A stretch of 64,000 bases of DNA from Spirosoma pollinicola (GTDB lineage Bacteria; Bacteroidota; Bacteroidia; Cytophagales; Spirosomataceae), in the NCBI RefSeq assembly GCF_002831565.1, contig NZ_CP025096.1:8118468-8182467 (forward strand), in the 5' to 3' direction. The notes beneath the pieces are model-generated. The model ran no database searches. It was not told the origin of the DNA and saw only the letters and a list, made by a program, of their open reading frames with translations. The translations under genes and the position numbers were made by a program. This document shows positions 50,968 to 60,107 of the stretch, one piece after another; positions within the stretch are counted from its first letter, which is position 1; each line of letters opens with the position of its first letter.

Positions 50968-51726
50968 ATGTTATCCATCAGTAATTTACATGCCTCGATT
51001 GGCGAAAAAGAAATTTTAAGAGGACTCAACCTGGAAGTCAACGCCGGTGAGGTTCACGCTATTATGGGTCCCAATGGTGCTGGCAAAAGCACGCTGGCAT
51101 CGGTACTGGCAGGTCGTGAGGACTATGACGTAACGAGCGGCAGTGTCATTTTCGATGGCAAAGATTTATTAGATATGGCGCCGGAAGATCGGGCTGCCGA
51201 AGGTATTTTTCTGGCGTTTCAATACCCTATTGAAATTCCGGGTGTGAGCACAACAAACTTCCTGAAAACAGCGCTCAACGAAATTCGCAAGTATCGCGGT
51301 CAGGAATCGCTCGATGCCGTGCAGTTTCTGAAGTTGATGAAAGAAAAAATGAAGCTCGTCAATATTGACCAGTCTTTATTAAGCCGTTCATTGAACGAGG
51401 GTTTCTCGGGAGGAGAGAAAAAACGGAACGAAATTTTCCAAATGGCCATGCTCGAACCGAAACTGGCGATTCTAGACGAAACCGATTCGGGTCTTGACAT
51501 TGATGCCCTGCGTATTGTGGCCGACGGTGTCAACAAGCTTCGGTCGCCGGAGCGGGCTACCATCGTGGTAACCCACTATCAACGCTTACTGGATTATATC
51601 GTGCCCGACTACGTGCACGTATTATATAAAGGTCGTATTGTGAAGTCCGGCCCGAAAGAGCTGGCCCTCGAACTGGAAGAAAAAGGGTACGACTGGATAA
51701 AGGCAGAAGCCGAAGTAAATCAGTGA
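50968..51726 (+). CDS. sufC: Fe-S assembly ATPase SufC
   Basis: 252 residues: Walker A GPNGAGKST (about 35-43), Q-loop AFQYPIEIPG, signature FSGGEKKRNE and Walker B LAILDETDSGLDID. These are the SufC-specific forms of ABC motifs. Known: SufC powers the SufBCD scaffold that builds iron-sulfur clusters. sufD follows by 77 bp, but sufB, normally adjacent, is not in the window. A TAACTTTG element at 50926-50933 fits the -7 box of Bacteroidota promoters, without a well-placed upstream box. Confidence 0.97.
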   Translation: MLSISNLHASIGEKEILRGLNLEVNAGEVHAIMGPNGAGKSTLASVLAGREDYDVTSGSVIFDGKDLLDMAPEDRAAEGIFLAFQYPIEIPGVSTTNFLKTALNEIRKYRGQESLDAVQFLKLMKEKMKLVNIDQSLLSRSLNEGFSGGEKKRNEIFQMAMLEPKLAILDETDSGLDIDALRIVADGVNKLRSPERATIVVTHYQRLLDYIVPDYVHVLYKGRIVKSGPKELALELEEKGYDWIKAEAEVNQ

Positions 51727-51731
51727 AGGAT

Positions 51732-51777
51732 GTAGAATGAAACGTGCCTACTAATCGCTTTGTACGTTTCATTCTAC
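51732..51777. other. Hairpin between sufC and sufD
   Basis: Perfect 14-bp arms starting GTAGAATGAAACGT (51732-51745 and 51764-51777). It sits in the 77-bp gap of an otherwise co-directional pair and may adjust the SufC to SufD ratio or stabilise the upstream message. Confidence 0.6.
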
Positions 51778-51803
51778 ATTCTACATTCTTCACTAACTAT
51801 AAA

Positions 51804-53129
51804 ATGACTCCCTCTTACGCATCATATAACGATTTTAAAGAGCAGTTGCTGACGTCTTTTCGGGACAACGAAGAGCGTATGAACGGCGAACGGAAATCTC
51901 CGTTACACCAGCTTCGACGGGCGGCTCTGAAACAGTTTGAGCAGCTTGGATTTCCTACGATTCGTCATGAAGAATGGAAATACTCCAACGTCAACGCGCT
52001 TATTAAAGAAGATTTCGGTCTCGACGCAACGTCTACGCTAACGGCTGAAGACCTGAGTCCGCTCGAAATCCCGAATCTGGAAGGCAACATCCTGTACTTT
52101 ATTAATGGTATTTATCATCCCGAACTATCGCGGATTGTTAGTCCGGCCAATGAGGTACAAATTACAAGTTTTGCCGAAGCGATTAAAGCTGATGCCGACT
52201 TTATCGGCTCTCATTTTGCTCAATACGCTGATTATCAGGAGAACGCTTTTACGGCGCTGAATACAGCTATGTTCAGCGATGGCGTTGTGATTCGGGTACC
52301 GGCAAATACCACCGTTGAGCAACCTATTATTCTGCGTTTCATTACCGATGCCCGGGAGAAAAACGTTGCTTCACAACCTCGTAACCTGGTCGTTATCGGT
52401 AAAAATGCCGAAGTAATGATGGCCGAAGCTTACCGGACACTTGGCGAAAAATCCAGTTTCGTGAATGTTGTAACGGAAATCGTTCTCGACCGCGATGCCC
52501 GGATGCAGTATTACAAAGTACTTAACGAAACAGAACAGGCGTATCACATTGGCACTACGCAGGTAAGCCAGTCAGATAACAGTCATTTCTATTCGGCGGC
52601 TATAACGCTCAACGGAAACTTCGTTCGCAACAACTTGAACATCAGACTAAACGGCCAACATGCCGAAGCCTTTATGTACGGTTTATATATGCCGAACGGC
52701 CGCCAGCACGTAGACAACCACACGCTGGTAGATCATGCCCTGCCGAACTCATACAGCAATGAACTCTACAAGGGTATTCTGGACGACAACAGCACGGGCG
52801 TATTCAACGGTAAAATCTTCGTTCGGCCCGACGCGCAAAAAACCAACGCCTATCAGTCATGTAAGAACGTGGTGCTATCGTCAGGCGCTTCAATGAACAC
52901 GAAGCCGCAGCTGGAAATCTATGCCGACGATGTGAAGTGTTCGCACGGAACGACAACGGGCCAGTTGAATGATGAGGCTCTGTTTTACATGCGCTCACGG
53001 GGTATTCCTAAAGATGAAGCCCGGACGCTTTTGCTGTATGCCTTCTCGCAGGACGTACTGAGTCAGATAAAAATACAGTCCATCCGCGAATACCTCGAAG
53101 GGGTTGTTCGGGAGAAGCTGACGAAGTAA
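51804..53129 (+). CDS. sufD: Fe-S assembly scaffold protein SufD
   Basis: The ATG at 51804 is used; a 20-codon extension through the hairpin is rejected. 441 residues with RHEEWKYSNVNALIKEDF near the N-terminus and the SufD beta-helix core (LNGQHAEAFMYGLYMPNG, DNHTLVDHA, VRPDAQKTNAYQSC, ASMNTKPQLEIYADDVKCSH, GQLNDEALFYMRSRGI). Known: forms the SufBC2D complex. Terminators follow. Confidence 0.96.
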   Translation: MTPSYASYNDFKEQLLTSFRDNEERMNGERKSPLHQLRRAALKQFEQLGFPTIRHEEWKYSNVNALIKEDFGLDATSTLTAEDLSPLEIPNLEGNILYFINGIYHPELSRIVSPANEVQITSFAEAIKADADFIGSHFAQYADYQENAFTALNTAMFSDGVVIRVPANTTVEQPIILRFITDAREKNVASQPRNLVVIGKNAEVMMAEAYRTLGEKSSFVNVVTEIVLDRDARMQYYKVLNETEQAYHIGTTQVSQSDNSHFYSAAITLNGNFVRNNLNIRLNGQHAEAFMYGLYMPNGRQHVDNHTLVDHALPNSYSNELYKGILDDNSTGVFNGKIFVRPDAQKTNAYQSCKNVVLSSGASMNTKPQLEIYADDVKCSHGTTTGQLNDEALFYMRSRGIPKDEARTLLLYAFSQDVLSQIKIQSIREYLEGVVREKLTK

Positions 53130-53235
53130 AAAATGAATAATTGATAATGGACAATGGATAGTGATTACCTGATGAGCCATTGTACATTATCCAAACTTTT
53201 CGTGGTGTCGGGTTTTCAAACCCGGCACCTTTTTT
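53123..53235 (+). terminator. Two hairpins, second with T-run, after sufD
   Basis: An imperfect hairpin at about 53141-53193 is followed by a strong one: GGTGTCGGGTTT (53204-53215) and AAACCCGGCACC (53218-53229), then six T (53230-53235). It ends the sufCD transcript, so sufS must have its own promoter or depend on the intervening gene. Confidence 0.85.
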
Positions 53236-53311
53236 ATGCCATATGACTTGAGTTCTCAAGTTATTTACCTGCCTTATCAAATCCTCATAACCCTTTACTT
53301 CTTAACTACTT

Positions 53312-54232
53312 ATGGGCCGTCTTTACGTACTGGTCTGCTTGCTGCTCACGCTATGCCCCACCTATGGCCAAAGCGTTCAGTTCATTTTCGAAGGCGATTC
53401 AACAACGATACCATTCGTTCAGGACAGCTTGCGGGGTATTTCGGGTCTGGAGATCGTACCGGCCACCGGCGAGTGGCATCTGGTGAGTGACCGAGGCTGG
53501 CATTTTACGTTCGCCAACATTCGCAGCATCCGCGATCTGGGCGATAGTTCACGCTTAAAAAGTGCACAAAAAACACCCTACTGGTTTGAAGGCGTTCGTT
53601 TTGATGCGAAAACCAAGACTTATTTCTGGGCCGATGAACACGAGTATGTTACCTCCATCCAATACGGCAAAACCATCCGCGATAGTGCCGCTCAGGTATT
53701 GTTAAAAATGACCCTCCCCGCCCCCAACAAAGGTCTCGAAGGACTGGCGTTCACGTCTACCGGTTCCCTCTGGATTGCCCCCGAAGCGGGTTGGGAAGGT
53801 GAAACCCGCATGAGCCAGGACACTATCACATTTTTTCGCTACCCAAATCCAACGGCTAACGATCCAGTTGTAGAGCGATTTGCCTACCCCATAAATCGAT
53901 GCCCGTTTGCGCAGGGTGAAGAACGCATTGGCGGCATTTCGGAAATAGTGGCTGTAGATGATACCCGACTACTGGTACTGGAACGATGTTACGACGCCAG
54001 CCAGAAACGGGTTACGGCCAACCTGTTTCTGGCAACGCCCAACGAAAAAACGTACACCCTGCAAAAGGAACTGGCATTCGATTTCAACAAGCAATTTCCG
54101 GGCACAATCTGCAATCTGGAAGCAATGGCCTGGGCCGATGAACAGCATACCAGCCTTGTACTCGTGGCGGATGATAATTTCCGCGTCAATAAAACACTCC
54201 GCAACCAGGTCATCGTTTTGAAAAGACGGTAG
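53312..54232 (+). CDS. Esterase-like activity of phytase family protein
   Basis: 306 residues with a signal peptide (MGRLYVLVCLLLTLCPTYG). Blocks LRGISGLEIVPATGEWHLVSD, GLEGLAFTSTGSLWIAPEAG and ICNLEAMAWADEQH match the beta-propeller esterase-like/phytase family (PF13449). Exported; substrate unknown. It is inserted between sufD and sufS and is unrelated to Fe-S assembly. Confidence 0.85.
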   Translation: MGRLYVLVCLLLTLCPTYGQSVQFIFEGDSTTIPFVQDSLRGISGLEIVPATGEWHLVSDRGWHFTFANIRSIRDLGDSSRLKSAQKTPYWFEGVRFDAKTKTYFWADEHEYVTSIQYGKTIRDSAAQVLLKMTLPAPNKGLEGLAFTSTGSLWIAPEAGWEGETRMSQDTITFFRYPNPTANDPVVERFAYPINRCPFAQGEERIGGISEIVAVDDTRLLVLERCYDASQKRVTANLFLATPNEKTYTLQKELAFDFNKQFPGTICNLEAMAWADEQHTSLVLVADDNFRVNKTLRNQVIVLKRR

Positions 54233-54327
54233 CGTTTATACGAACCTAACCACCCTTATTTTACGTTTTACAGACGACCCTCTGGTCAACGTTACAGTCA
54301 GTTGCCCCTTTTTGGTACGAACACGAT

Positions 54328-55566
54328 ATGGAATCAGCGATAGAAACTACCCTCGATATTCAGCAAATCCGTCGGGATTTCCCCATCCTCGATCAACAGG
54401 TAAACGGTCGCCCGCTGGTTTATCTCGATAACGCAGCCACGAACCAGAAGCCGATTTCGGTCATAAACGCCCTTACCGGCTATTATGAAGGGTATAACGC
54501 GAATATTCACCGGGGTATCCACCACCTGGCAGAAAAGGCTACGGCGGCCTTCGAAGCATCACGGCGGGCCATGCAGGAATTTCTGAATGCCAAACACTGG
54601 CAGGAAATTATCTTTACCTACGGCACTACCGATGGCATTAACTTGGTGGCGCAGAGTTACGGACGCCATTTTCTGAAAGATGGCGACGAGATTATTATCT
54701 CGACGATGGAGCACCATTCCAACATTGTGCCCTGGCAGATGCTTTGCGAAGAGAAAGGGTGTATTTTAAAAGTGATTCCCATCAACGACGAGGGTGAATT
54801 GCTCATTGACGAGTACGAAAAACTGCTGACGGAACGAACCAAAATCGTTTCCTGCGTACACGTCTCGAACTCACTGGGTACGATCAATCCGGTCAAAACC
54901 ATCATCGACAAAGCCCACGAAGTTGGCGCGGTTGTTTTAATTGATGGCGCTCAGGCCAGCTCGCACCTTGAGCTTGACGTTCAGGCGCTCGACGCTGATT
55001 TTTACGTCCTCTCGGCGCATAAGTTATATGGCCCAACGGGCATGGGGGTTTTGTATGGCAAAAAAGAAATTCTTGACTCGATGCCTCCCTACCGGGGCGG
55101 TGGCGAAATGATCAAAGAAGTGACGTTTGCCAAAACAACCTACAGCGATCTTCCCTATAAATTCGAAGCGGGTACACCTAATATTGCCGATGTCGTAGCG
55201 GTCAAAACCGCCCTTGAGTACATGGCGGGGCTAGGAAAAGAAAACATTGCGGCCCACGAAAACGACCTGCTTCAGTATGCCACCGAACAACTGAGCGAGC
55301 TGGACGGACTGCGTATTATTGGGCGGGCTAAACATAAAATTGGTGTTGTCTCCTTCGTACTGGACGGCATTCACCACCAAGATACAGGCGTCATTCTGGA
55401 TCAGCAGGGCATTGCCGTGCGCACGGGTCATCACTGCACCCAACCACTCATGCAACGCTTTGGTATTGCCGGAACTACGCGGGCGTCATTTGCGGTTTAT
55501 AACACCAGAGATGAGATTGACCGGCTTGTACAGGGTATTCGCCGGGTTCAGAAAATGATGTTGTGA
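54328..55566 (+). CDS. sufS: Cysteine desulfurase SufS
   Basis: 412 residues of group II cysteine desulfurase. YLDNAATNQKP near 32-42, MEHHSNIVPW (127-136), PLP lysine K232 in SAHKLYGPTG and active-site C370 in RTGHHCTQPL are all present. Known: it removes sulfur from cysteine as a persulfide, passed to SufE and SufBCD. sufE lies downstream, separated by a small antitoxin-like gene and a broken toxin gene. Confidence 0.97.
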   Translation: MESAIETTLDIQQIRRDFPILDQQVNGRPLVYLDNAATNQKPISVINALTGYYEGYNANIHRGIHHLAEKATAAFEASRRAMQEFLNAKHWQEIIFTYGTTDGINLVAQSYGRHFLKDGDEIIISTMEHHSNIVPWQMLCEEKGCILKVIPINDEGELLIDEYEKLLTERTKIVSCVHVSNSLGTINPVKTIIDKAHEVGAVVLIDGAQASSHLELDVQALDADFYVLSAHKLYGPTGMGVLYGKKEILDSMPPYRGGGEMIKEVTFAKTTYSDLPYKFEAGTPNIADVVAVKTALEYMAGLGKENIAAHENDLLQYATEQLSELDGLRIIGRAKHKIGVVSFVLDGIHHQDTGVILDQQGIAVRTGHHCTQPLMQRFGIAGTTRASFAVYNTRDEIDRLVQGIRRVQKMML

Positions 55567-55584
55567 TTTTTAAAGCTTACTACT

Positions 55585-55806
55585 ATGTTTCCTGACGAGA
55601 TTTTATTGGACAAGAATCAGGTACTTGCCAGTCTCAGCGAATTGCCCGATAAAGTATCTTCTGAAGACTTAATCGAGCGTATTCTGTTTATAAAATTGAT
55701 TGAAAGCAGATTACGGGAAACAACTGAAGTACCTCATGAGCAAGTCATGAAGGAACTGAAGGAAATAAAACAGCAGAAGCTGGCTGAATTAAACAAAAAA
55801 GTATGA
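55585..55806 (+). CDS. Antitoxin-like small protein, 73 aa
   Basis: A highly charged helical protein (LSELPDKVSSEDLIERILFI at 17-36, then KELKEIKQQKLAELNKKV) with no DNA-binding N-terminus. It overlaps the following toxin-like gene by four bases, the usual type II toxin-antitoxin arrangement. It lies 18 bp after sufS in the same direction, so it is transcribed with the suf genes. Its partner is frameshifted, so it may be a relic. Confidence 0.6.
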   Translation: MFPDEILLDKNQVLASLSELPDKVSSEDLIERILFIKLIESRLRETTEVPHEQVMKELKEIKQQKLAELNKKV

Positions 55807-56080
55807 TTGCCTGGAAAGAATCGGCAAGAGAGGAAGTCCGGGAGATTTACAAATATTTATTTGATCAGTCAATTGCTGTAGCCGACGAATGGTCAGACGA
55901 GTTAGAAAAGAAATTAGGTCTACTAATTCAATTTCCAGAAATGGGACGAATGGTGCCAGACTTTTACATTTCATTCATTCGAGAAGTCTTTGTCGGTATA
56001 GATTAGTGTATAGCATACAGGAAAAAACGCTGAAAATACTTGCCATTCGCCCAATGGGTCGACCCCTAGGTAAGTTGTAA
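55803..56080 (+). pseudogene. RelE/ParE-type toxin gene with frameshift
   Basis: Frame 1 reads MIAWKESAREEVREIYKYLF, PEMGRMVPDFYISFIREVFVG and then stops at 56006. In the next frame the family's C-terminal core YRLVYSIQEKTLKILAIRPM continues to a stop at 56080. Restoring one base near 55999-56003 would join them into a normal 92-aa ParE-like toxin. The lesion probably silences the toxin. sufE starts two bases after its end. Confidence 0.75.
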
Positions 56081-56082
56081 TT

Positions 56083-56511
56083 ATGACAATTAACGAAAAG
56101 CAAGACGAAATCATTGAAGAATTTGACTTGTTCGACGACCAACTCGACAAGACGCAATACATTATTGACCTCGGCAAAAAGCTCCCTCCAATGCCCGAAG
56201 CCCAAAAAACCGACGATAACCGGATTATGGGCTGCCAGTCGAAAGTGTGGGTCGATGCCGAATTGAAAGGAGATGGGCTTTATTTTTATGGAGATAGCGA
56301 ACCAACGGCTCAAATTTCGAAAGGACTGGTTGGCTTGCTGATTCGGGTGCTTTCGGGTGAGAAACCCGAAGACATCGCCAACGCTGATTTGTATTTTATT
56401 CCGCGCGTTGGCATGGGTAATTTGATCACCTCTTTGCGTGCCGGTGGACTTGCGTCGATGATTGAGCGCATGAAAGCTTTTGGCCGCGCCTATACCGAAA
56501 AAACTGTTTAA
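56083..56511 (+). CDS. sufE: SufE family sulfur-transfer protein
   Basis: 142 residues. The SufE core starts DEIIEEFDLFDDQLDKTQYI and has the acceptor C51 in IMGCQSKVW, then GLYFYGDSEPTAQISKGLVG and IPRVGMGNLITSLRAGGLAS. Known: accepts persulfide sulfur from SufS and passes it on. It is followed by the DUF59 gene at 8 bp. Confidence 0.96.
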   Translation: MTINEKQDEIIEEFDLFDDQLDKTQYIIDLGKKLPPMPEAQKTDDNRIMGCQSKVWVDAELKGDGLYFYGDSEPTAQISKGLVGLLIRVLSGEKPEDIANADLYFIPRVGMGNLITSLRAGGLASMIERMKAFGRAYTEKTV

Positions 56512-56519
56512 TACGTGTC

Positions 56520-56831
56520 ATGACAGAAGAAGAACTAAAAGAACAAGTTGTACTGGCCCTCAAAGGCGTTTATGACCCCGAGATTCCGGTGGACGTTTAT
56601 GAACTGGGACTCATTTATGATATCAAGATATTTCCGGTCAACAATGTATATATCCTGATGACACTGACCTCCCCTTCCTGCCCATCGGCGGGGGAGATTC
56701 CGGCTGAAATCGAAGAGAAAGTGCGTGCTATTCCGGGTGTGAGCGACGTGAGTGTCGAACTTACATTCGAACCGCCTTACTCAACCGAATTAATGTCGGA
56801 AGTAGCCAAGCTTGAACTTGGATTCATGTAA
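56520..56831 (+). CDS. DUF59 / SUF-system associated protein (SufT/PaaD-like)
   Basis: 103 residues: GVYDPEIPVDVYELGLIYDI, then LTSPSCPSAGEIPAEIEEKV with the conserved Cys and VELTFEPPYSTELMSE. This is the MIP18/DUF59 family. Known: DUF59 proteins help maturation of Fe-S proteins. Its place directly after sufE supports this. Confidence 0.93.
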   Translation: MTEEELKEQVVLALKGVYDPEIPVDVYELGLIYDIKIFPVNNVYILMTLTSPSCPSAGEIPAEIEEKVRAIPGVSDVSVELTFEPPYSTELMSEVAKLELGFM

Positions 56832-56866
56832 CATTTAGCCAGTAAGTTATTAACTAATAAACTATT

Positions 56867-57298
56867 ATGTATCCTCCTCATTTGCTTACCCCAATGCGGG
56901 AAGACCTGACCAGCGTCGGGTTTGAAGAATTGACCACTGCCGACGACGTAGTGAACACAATGGAAAACGCCGAAGGTACCATGCTCGTTGTGGTCAATTC
57001 GGTGTGTGGTTGTGCGGCTGGTGCGGCTCGTCCGGGCGTGAAAGCGGCTTTGGCAGCTAGTCCAGTAAAACCAGACAAAATGGTATCTGTATTTGCGGGT
57101 GGTGACCTGGAAGCAACCGCCAAAATGCGGGAATATTTCCTTCCGTATCCGCCATCATCGCCAGCAATCGGCATTTTCAAAGATGGTGACCTCGTGCATT
57201 TCATTGAGCGGCACCACATTGAAGGCCGTTCGGCGCAGATGATCGCCCAGCACCTCGAAATGGCACTGGAAGAGTTCTGTACGCCAGCAAACGCATAG
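56867..57298 (+). CDS. BrxA/BrxB family bacilliredoxin
   Basis: 143 residues with the C-G-C redox motif at 47-49 in VVVNSVCGCAAGAARPG, preceded by a family-typical N-terminal region and followed by FAGGDLEATAKMREYF and YPPSSPAIGIFKDG. Known: bacilliredoxins remove bacillithiol from protein cysteines. Inferred: protects SUF proteins or other thiols. Last gene of the SUF cluster; a long hairpin follows. Confidence 0.93.
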   Translation: MYPPHLLTPMREDLTSVGFEELTTADDVVNTMENAEGTMLVVVNSVCGCAAGAARPGVKAALAASPVKPDKMVSVFAGGDLEATAKMREYFLPYPPSSPAIGIFKDGDLVHFIERHHIEGRSAQMIAQHLEMALEEFCTPANA

Positions 57299-57368
57299 GT
57301 AACGCGGACATTCTGTCCGCATGGTAACTACTTAATGTAGGGCTATGCGGACAGGATATCCGCGTTAC
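57299..57368. terminator. Hairpin with GTAACGCGGACA arms
   Basis: 24-bp arms (57299-57322 and 57345-57368) with two mismatches and a 22-base centre. It lies between the converging brxA-like and eboC genes and overlaps the brxA stop and the eboC stop, so it likely terminates both. Confidence 0.75.
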
Positions 57369-57370
57369 GT

Positions 57371-58246
57371 TTACGTCACCGCGAAAATCTTCGCCAAGAA
57401 TCTTGACAACGGCAGCAGGCAAAAGACAAGAAAGGCCATTGGAAAATTGGCGAAAGCTGCTACCCAGGCCGCATTCATGACGATAAGCGATAGTACACCT
57501 GCTTTTACGGCCATACCAATATTTTGACCAACGGGGTCTTTCACGGCCCGCCAGAGCGGAGGGAAGATGTAGTAGCCAAACAAAGCCAGAAAAGGTAAAG
57601 CCGTACCAAGTTGTTGCTGACGTTGAGCCAGGGCAGCGACACACCCAATAACAAGCGCATAGAGTATTCCTGCAGCGCGCAGTATAGTCGGGCTTCCGCC
57701 ATGAACTTCGCCCCGGCTAATCATGGTAATCGCTGCGATATAGGCAATTGGCACCAGACCAACCCAGGCCCAGGGCATTATCTGTTCGGGCAGTATGCTG
57801 ATACCCAGCAACAGATTCAGCCCCCGGCAAAGACCCATATTAACAGGTCCCAACCAGTTGTGGTGCTTGCCAAACCGATCGTAAACAAGCGACGCGATGG
57901 TAATGGCAATAGCTAATAATCCAGCCGTTGGATTGACCAGGAATGATGCAGCAATCCCGATCACGAATAATGCCGTTCCGAGCAAAGTCGCCGTCGATTT
58001 ACTGACGATTCCGCTTGGAATAGGGCGCTCCGGCCGCTCGATTGCATCCAGTTCGGCATCGAACACATCGTTAAAAACAACTCCCCCCCCATACAACCCA
58101 ACCGTTGCCAGCGAAAGCCAAGCCGCCGGAGCGGCAGAAGAATCGGGAATTAGAAAATAACCTGCAATGGCCATCCCGGCCAATACATCGGCAACAGCCG
58201 TAACTAGGTTTGCGGGACGCGTTAAGGAAAGAAGTGCTTTTAGCAT
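57371..58246 (-). CDS. eboC: EboC, UbiA-family prenyltransferase
   Basis: The ATG at 58246 is used (MLKALLSLTRPANLVTAVAD); the 27-codon extension comes from the upstream hairpin. 291 residues with about eight membrane helices and the prenyl-binding blocks NDVFDAELDAIERPERPIPSG and DRFGKHHNWLG. Known: eboC belongs to the eboABCDEF cluster implicated in trafficking of scytonemin and similar precursors. eboB lies just upstream; eboD to eboF are not in the window. Confidence 0.88.
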   Translation of the reverse strand: MLKALLSLTRPANLVTAVADVLAGMAIAGYFLIPDSSAAPAAWLSLATVGLYGGGVVFNDVFDAELDAIERPERPIPSGIVSKSTATLLGTALFVIGIAASFLVNPTAGLLAIAITIASLVYDRFGKHHNWLGPVNMGLCRGLNLLLGISILPEQIMPWAWVGLVPIAYIAAITMISRGEVHGGSPTILRAAGILYALVIGCVAALAQRQQQLGTALPFLALFGYYIFPPLWRAVKDPVGQNIGMAVKAGVLSLIVMNAAWVAAFANFPMAFLVFCLLPLSRFLAKIFAVT

Positions 58247-58254
58247 AGAGTGTG

Positions 58255-58340
58255 AAAGAGCGAAAGAATGAAAGAGCGAAAGAGTGAAAATGACTGATGT
58301 CAACTTTTCACTCTTTCGCTCTTTCATTCTTTCGCTCTTT
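58255..58340. repeat. Perfect 36-bp inverted repeat between eboB and eboC
   Basis: Arms 58255-58290 and 58305-58340 are exact reverse complements with a 14-base loop. They consist of GAAAGAG/GAAAGAAT-like units, starting AAAGAGCGAAAGAATGAAAG. It covers the eboB stop. Likely an mRNA-stabilising or attenuating hairpin. Confidence 0.8.
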
Positions 58341-59271
58341 ATTTAATGATCGTTGATTCTTTATCTACTCTGGGTGCCTGTCCGCCACGCAGAATCGAGC
58401 TGCCGTTGTAGCGTTGAGTTTGGTCAATACCTATGGGTTGGGTAAGGTCTTCCAGACTTACCTGCCCGCTTTGAGCAAAGGCCGTTAAGGCATTAGTAAA
58501 GGTAACAAGTTTGATAGCCTCATCCGAAATACCATGCTGTTTCATCAACGCGGCCGTTTTGGGAACGGCGAGTGGATCGCTGATGCCCCAGTCGGCGGCC
58601 GAGTTGATCATGATGCGCTCCGGCCCATATTGCTTCACTACTTCCACCATTCGTTCATTACCCATTTTAGTAAACGGATAAATCGTGAACCCTGCCCAGA
58701 ATCCCCGGTCCAGTACCTCACGTACTGTTTCTTCATTATTATGGTCAACGATCACCATACCGGGCGCAATACCGTGTTCGATGGCAACATCCATACTCCG
58801 GCTGGTTCCCTGTTTTTTATCGCGGTGGGGCGTGTGAATCTGCACAGGCAGGTTTGCTTCGCGAGCCAATTCCAGTTGCGCCCGATAGTATTTATCCTCG
58901 GCAGGTGTCTGATCGTCATAGCCAATTTCGCCAATACCCACCACCCCTTCTTTATAGATGAATAAAGGAAGGATTTCCATAACCTGTTCGGCTAGTGCTT
59001 CCTGATTTGCCTCTTTGGAGTTCAACCCGATGGTGCAATAATGCCGAATACCAAATTGCGAAGCCCGGAAACGTTCCCAGCCAACCAGACTGGCAAAGTA
59101 ATCCCGAAAAGAATCGATACCGGTACGAGGCTGACCCAACCAAAAAGCCGGTTCAATGACAGCCACTACGCCTGCATCGGCCATCGCCTGATAGTCATCT
59201 GTTGTACGGGCACTCATGTGGACGTGCATATCGAAAAATGACATACCGCCAATTGACTTCATAAAATCCAT
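58339..59271 (-). CDS. eboB: EboB, TatD-family metal-dependent hydrolase
   Basis: 310 residues. FFDMHVHMSARTTDDY (H16, H18 metal pair), IGEIGYDDQTPAEDKYYRAQ, VQIHTPHRDKKQG and VDHNNEETVREVLDRGFW are the TatD/amidohydrolase blocks in the EboB form. Known: part of the ebo cluster. Inferred: cytosolic hydrolase of unknown substrate. The N-terminal extension before GMSFFD is short, so a start at the fourth or tenth codon is possible. Confidence 0.85.
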   Translation of the reverse strand: MDFMKSIGGMSFFDMHVHMSARTTDDYQAMADAGVVAVIEPAFWLGQPRTGIDSFRDYFASLVGWERFRASQFGIRHYCTIGLNSKEANQEALAEQVMEILPLFIYKEGVVGIGEIGYDDQTPAEDKYYRAQLELAREANLPVQIHTPHRDKKQGTSRSMDVAIEHGIAPGMVIVDHNNEETVREVLDRGFWAGFTIYPFTKMGNERMVEVVKQYGPERIMINSAADWGISDPLAVPKTAALMKQHGISDEAIKLVTFTNALTAFAQSGQVSLEDLTQPIGIDQTQRYNGSSILRGGQAPRVDKESTIIK

Positions 59272-59432
59272 AATCTCTTTATGTTAAAGGCATTCATCAA
59301 GCATCAATCAGTCAACAAAGTTCTGCAAAAATCGCCCCCTTTCTACCTGATTTTTATCAACATTTAATTCAACTTAATCAAACTTCGCCTTAGTCTATTC
59401 GTTTTATAGATAACAATACAACAAATGCAACC

Positions 59433-60101
59433 ATGAAAATGTACCATCAACGTGTTAGAATAAAGTGGAGTCTATGGGTAACTCTACTGTTGTTGGCAGG
59501 TGGCGGATTAACAGCCTGCCGGGAGAATGCTATCAATGACCTTAGCCCAGCCGACAGTCCGGTATATATCACAAACTACGACCGCTCGGTTAATTTTAGT
59601 CAGTACAAAACCTTTAGCTTACCCGATTCGGTGATAATTGAGTCGAACGATGCGTATAGCGCAGATCAGACTCCAATTTCGAGCCGGTTTGTAACGAACG
59701 TAGCTAATGCCATGACCGCCAGAGGGTTTCAGCGAGTTAGCAAAGGTGATAGCGCCGATCTGGGCGTGGCGATTATCCGGGTTAATAATCAATATACGGG
59801 CGTGGCGTCGAATCCGTATTCCTACTATTCGAGCTATTGGGGTTATGGTGGTCTGGGAGGTTATGGCTATTCACCCTATTACCCCAGTTACTACACCTAC
59901 CAGGTTACCGACCAGTATTGGGAAGTTCAGATTGTCGATCTAAAAAACCGTCCGGCAACGGGCACAGGCACAGAACAGCCCCAATTAAATGTTATTTACG
60001 ACGCAACCATTCGGGGTACCGACATCACCGATCAGCAAGCCGTCGACACCGCGATTAGCGCAATTTTCAATCAATCGCCTTATTTAAAGGCTACTGAATA
60101 A
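59433..60101 (+). CDS. DUF4136 lipoprotein
   Basis: 222 residues. The lipobox GGGLTAC gives the acylated Cys near residue 29. The DUF4136 domain runs from YDRSVNFSQYKTFSLPD to VDTAISAIFNQSPY, with a Gly/Tyr-rich insert (SYWGYGGLGGYGYSPYYPSY). Known: envelope lipoprotein family of unclear function. It is co-directional with the next gene (6 bp gap) and both interrupt the ebo gene group. Confidence 0.88.
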   Translation: MKMYHQRVRIKWSLWVTLLLLAGGGLTACRENAINDLSPADSPVYITNYDRSVNFSQYKTFSLPDSVIIESNDAYSADQTPISSRFVTNVANAMTARGFQRVSKGDSADLGVAIIRVNNQYTGVASNPYSYYSSYWGYGGLGGYGYSPYYPSYYTYQVTDQYWEVQIVDLKNRPATGTGTEQPQLNVIYDATIRGTDITDQQAVDTAISAIFNQSPYLKATE

Positions 60102-60107
60102 GCACTC

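Noticed and set aside
58255..58340. Inverted repeat as transposon ends
   Set aside because: The loop is only 14 bp and the arms are built of a short A/G-rich unit, so it is an RNA hairpin rather than an element.
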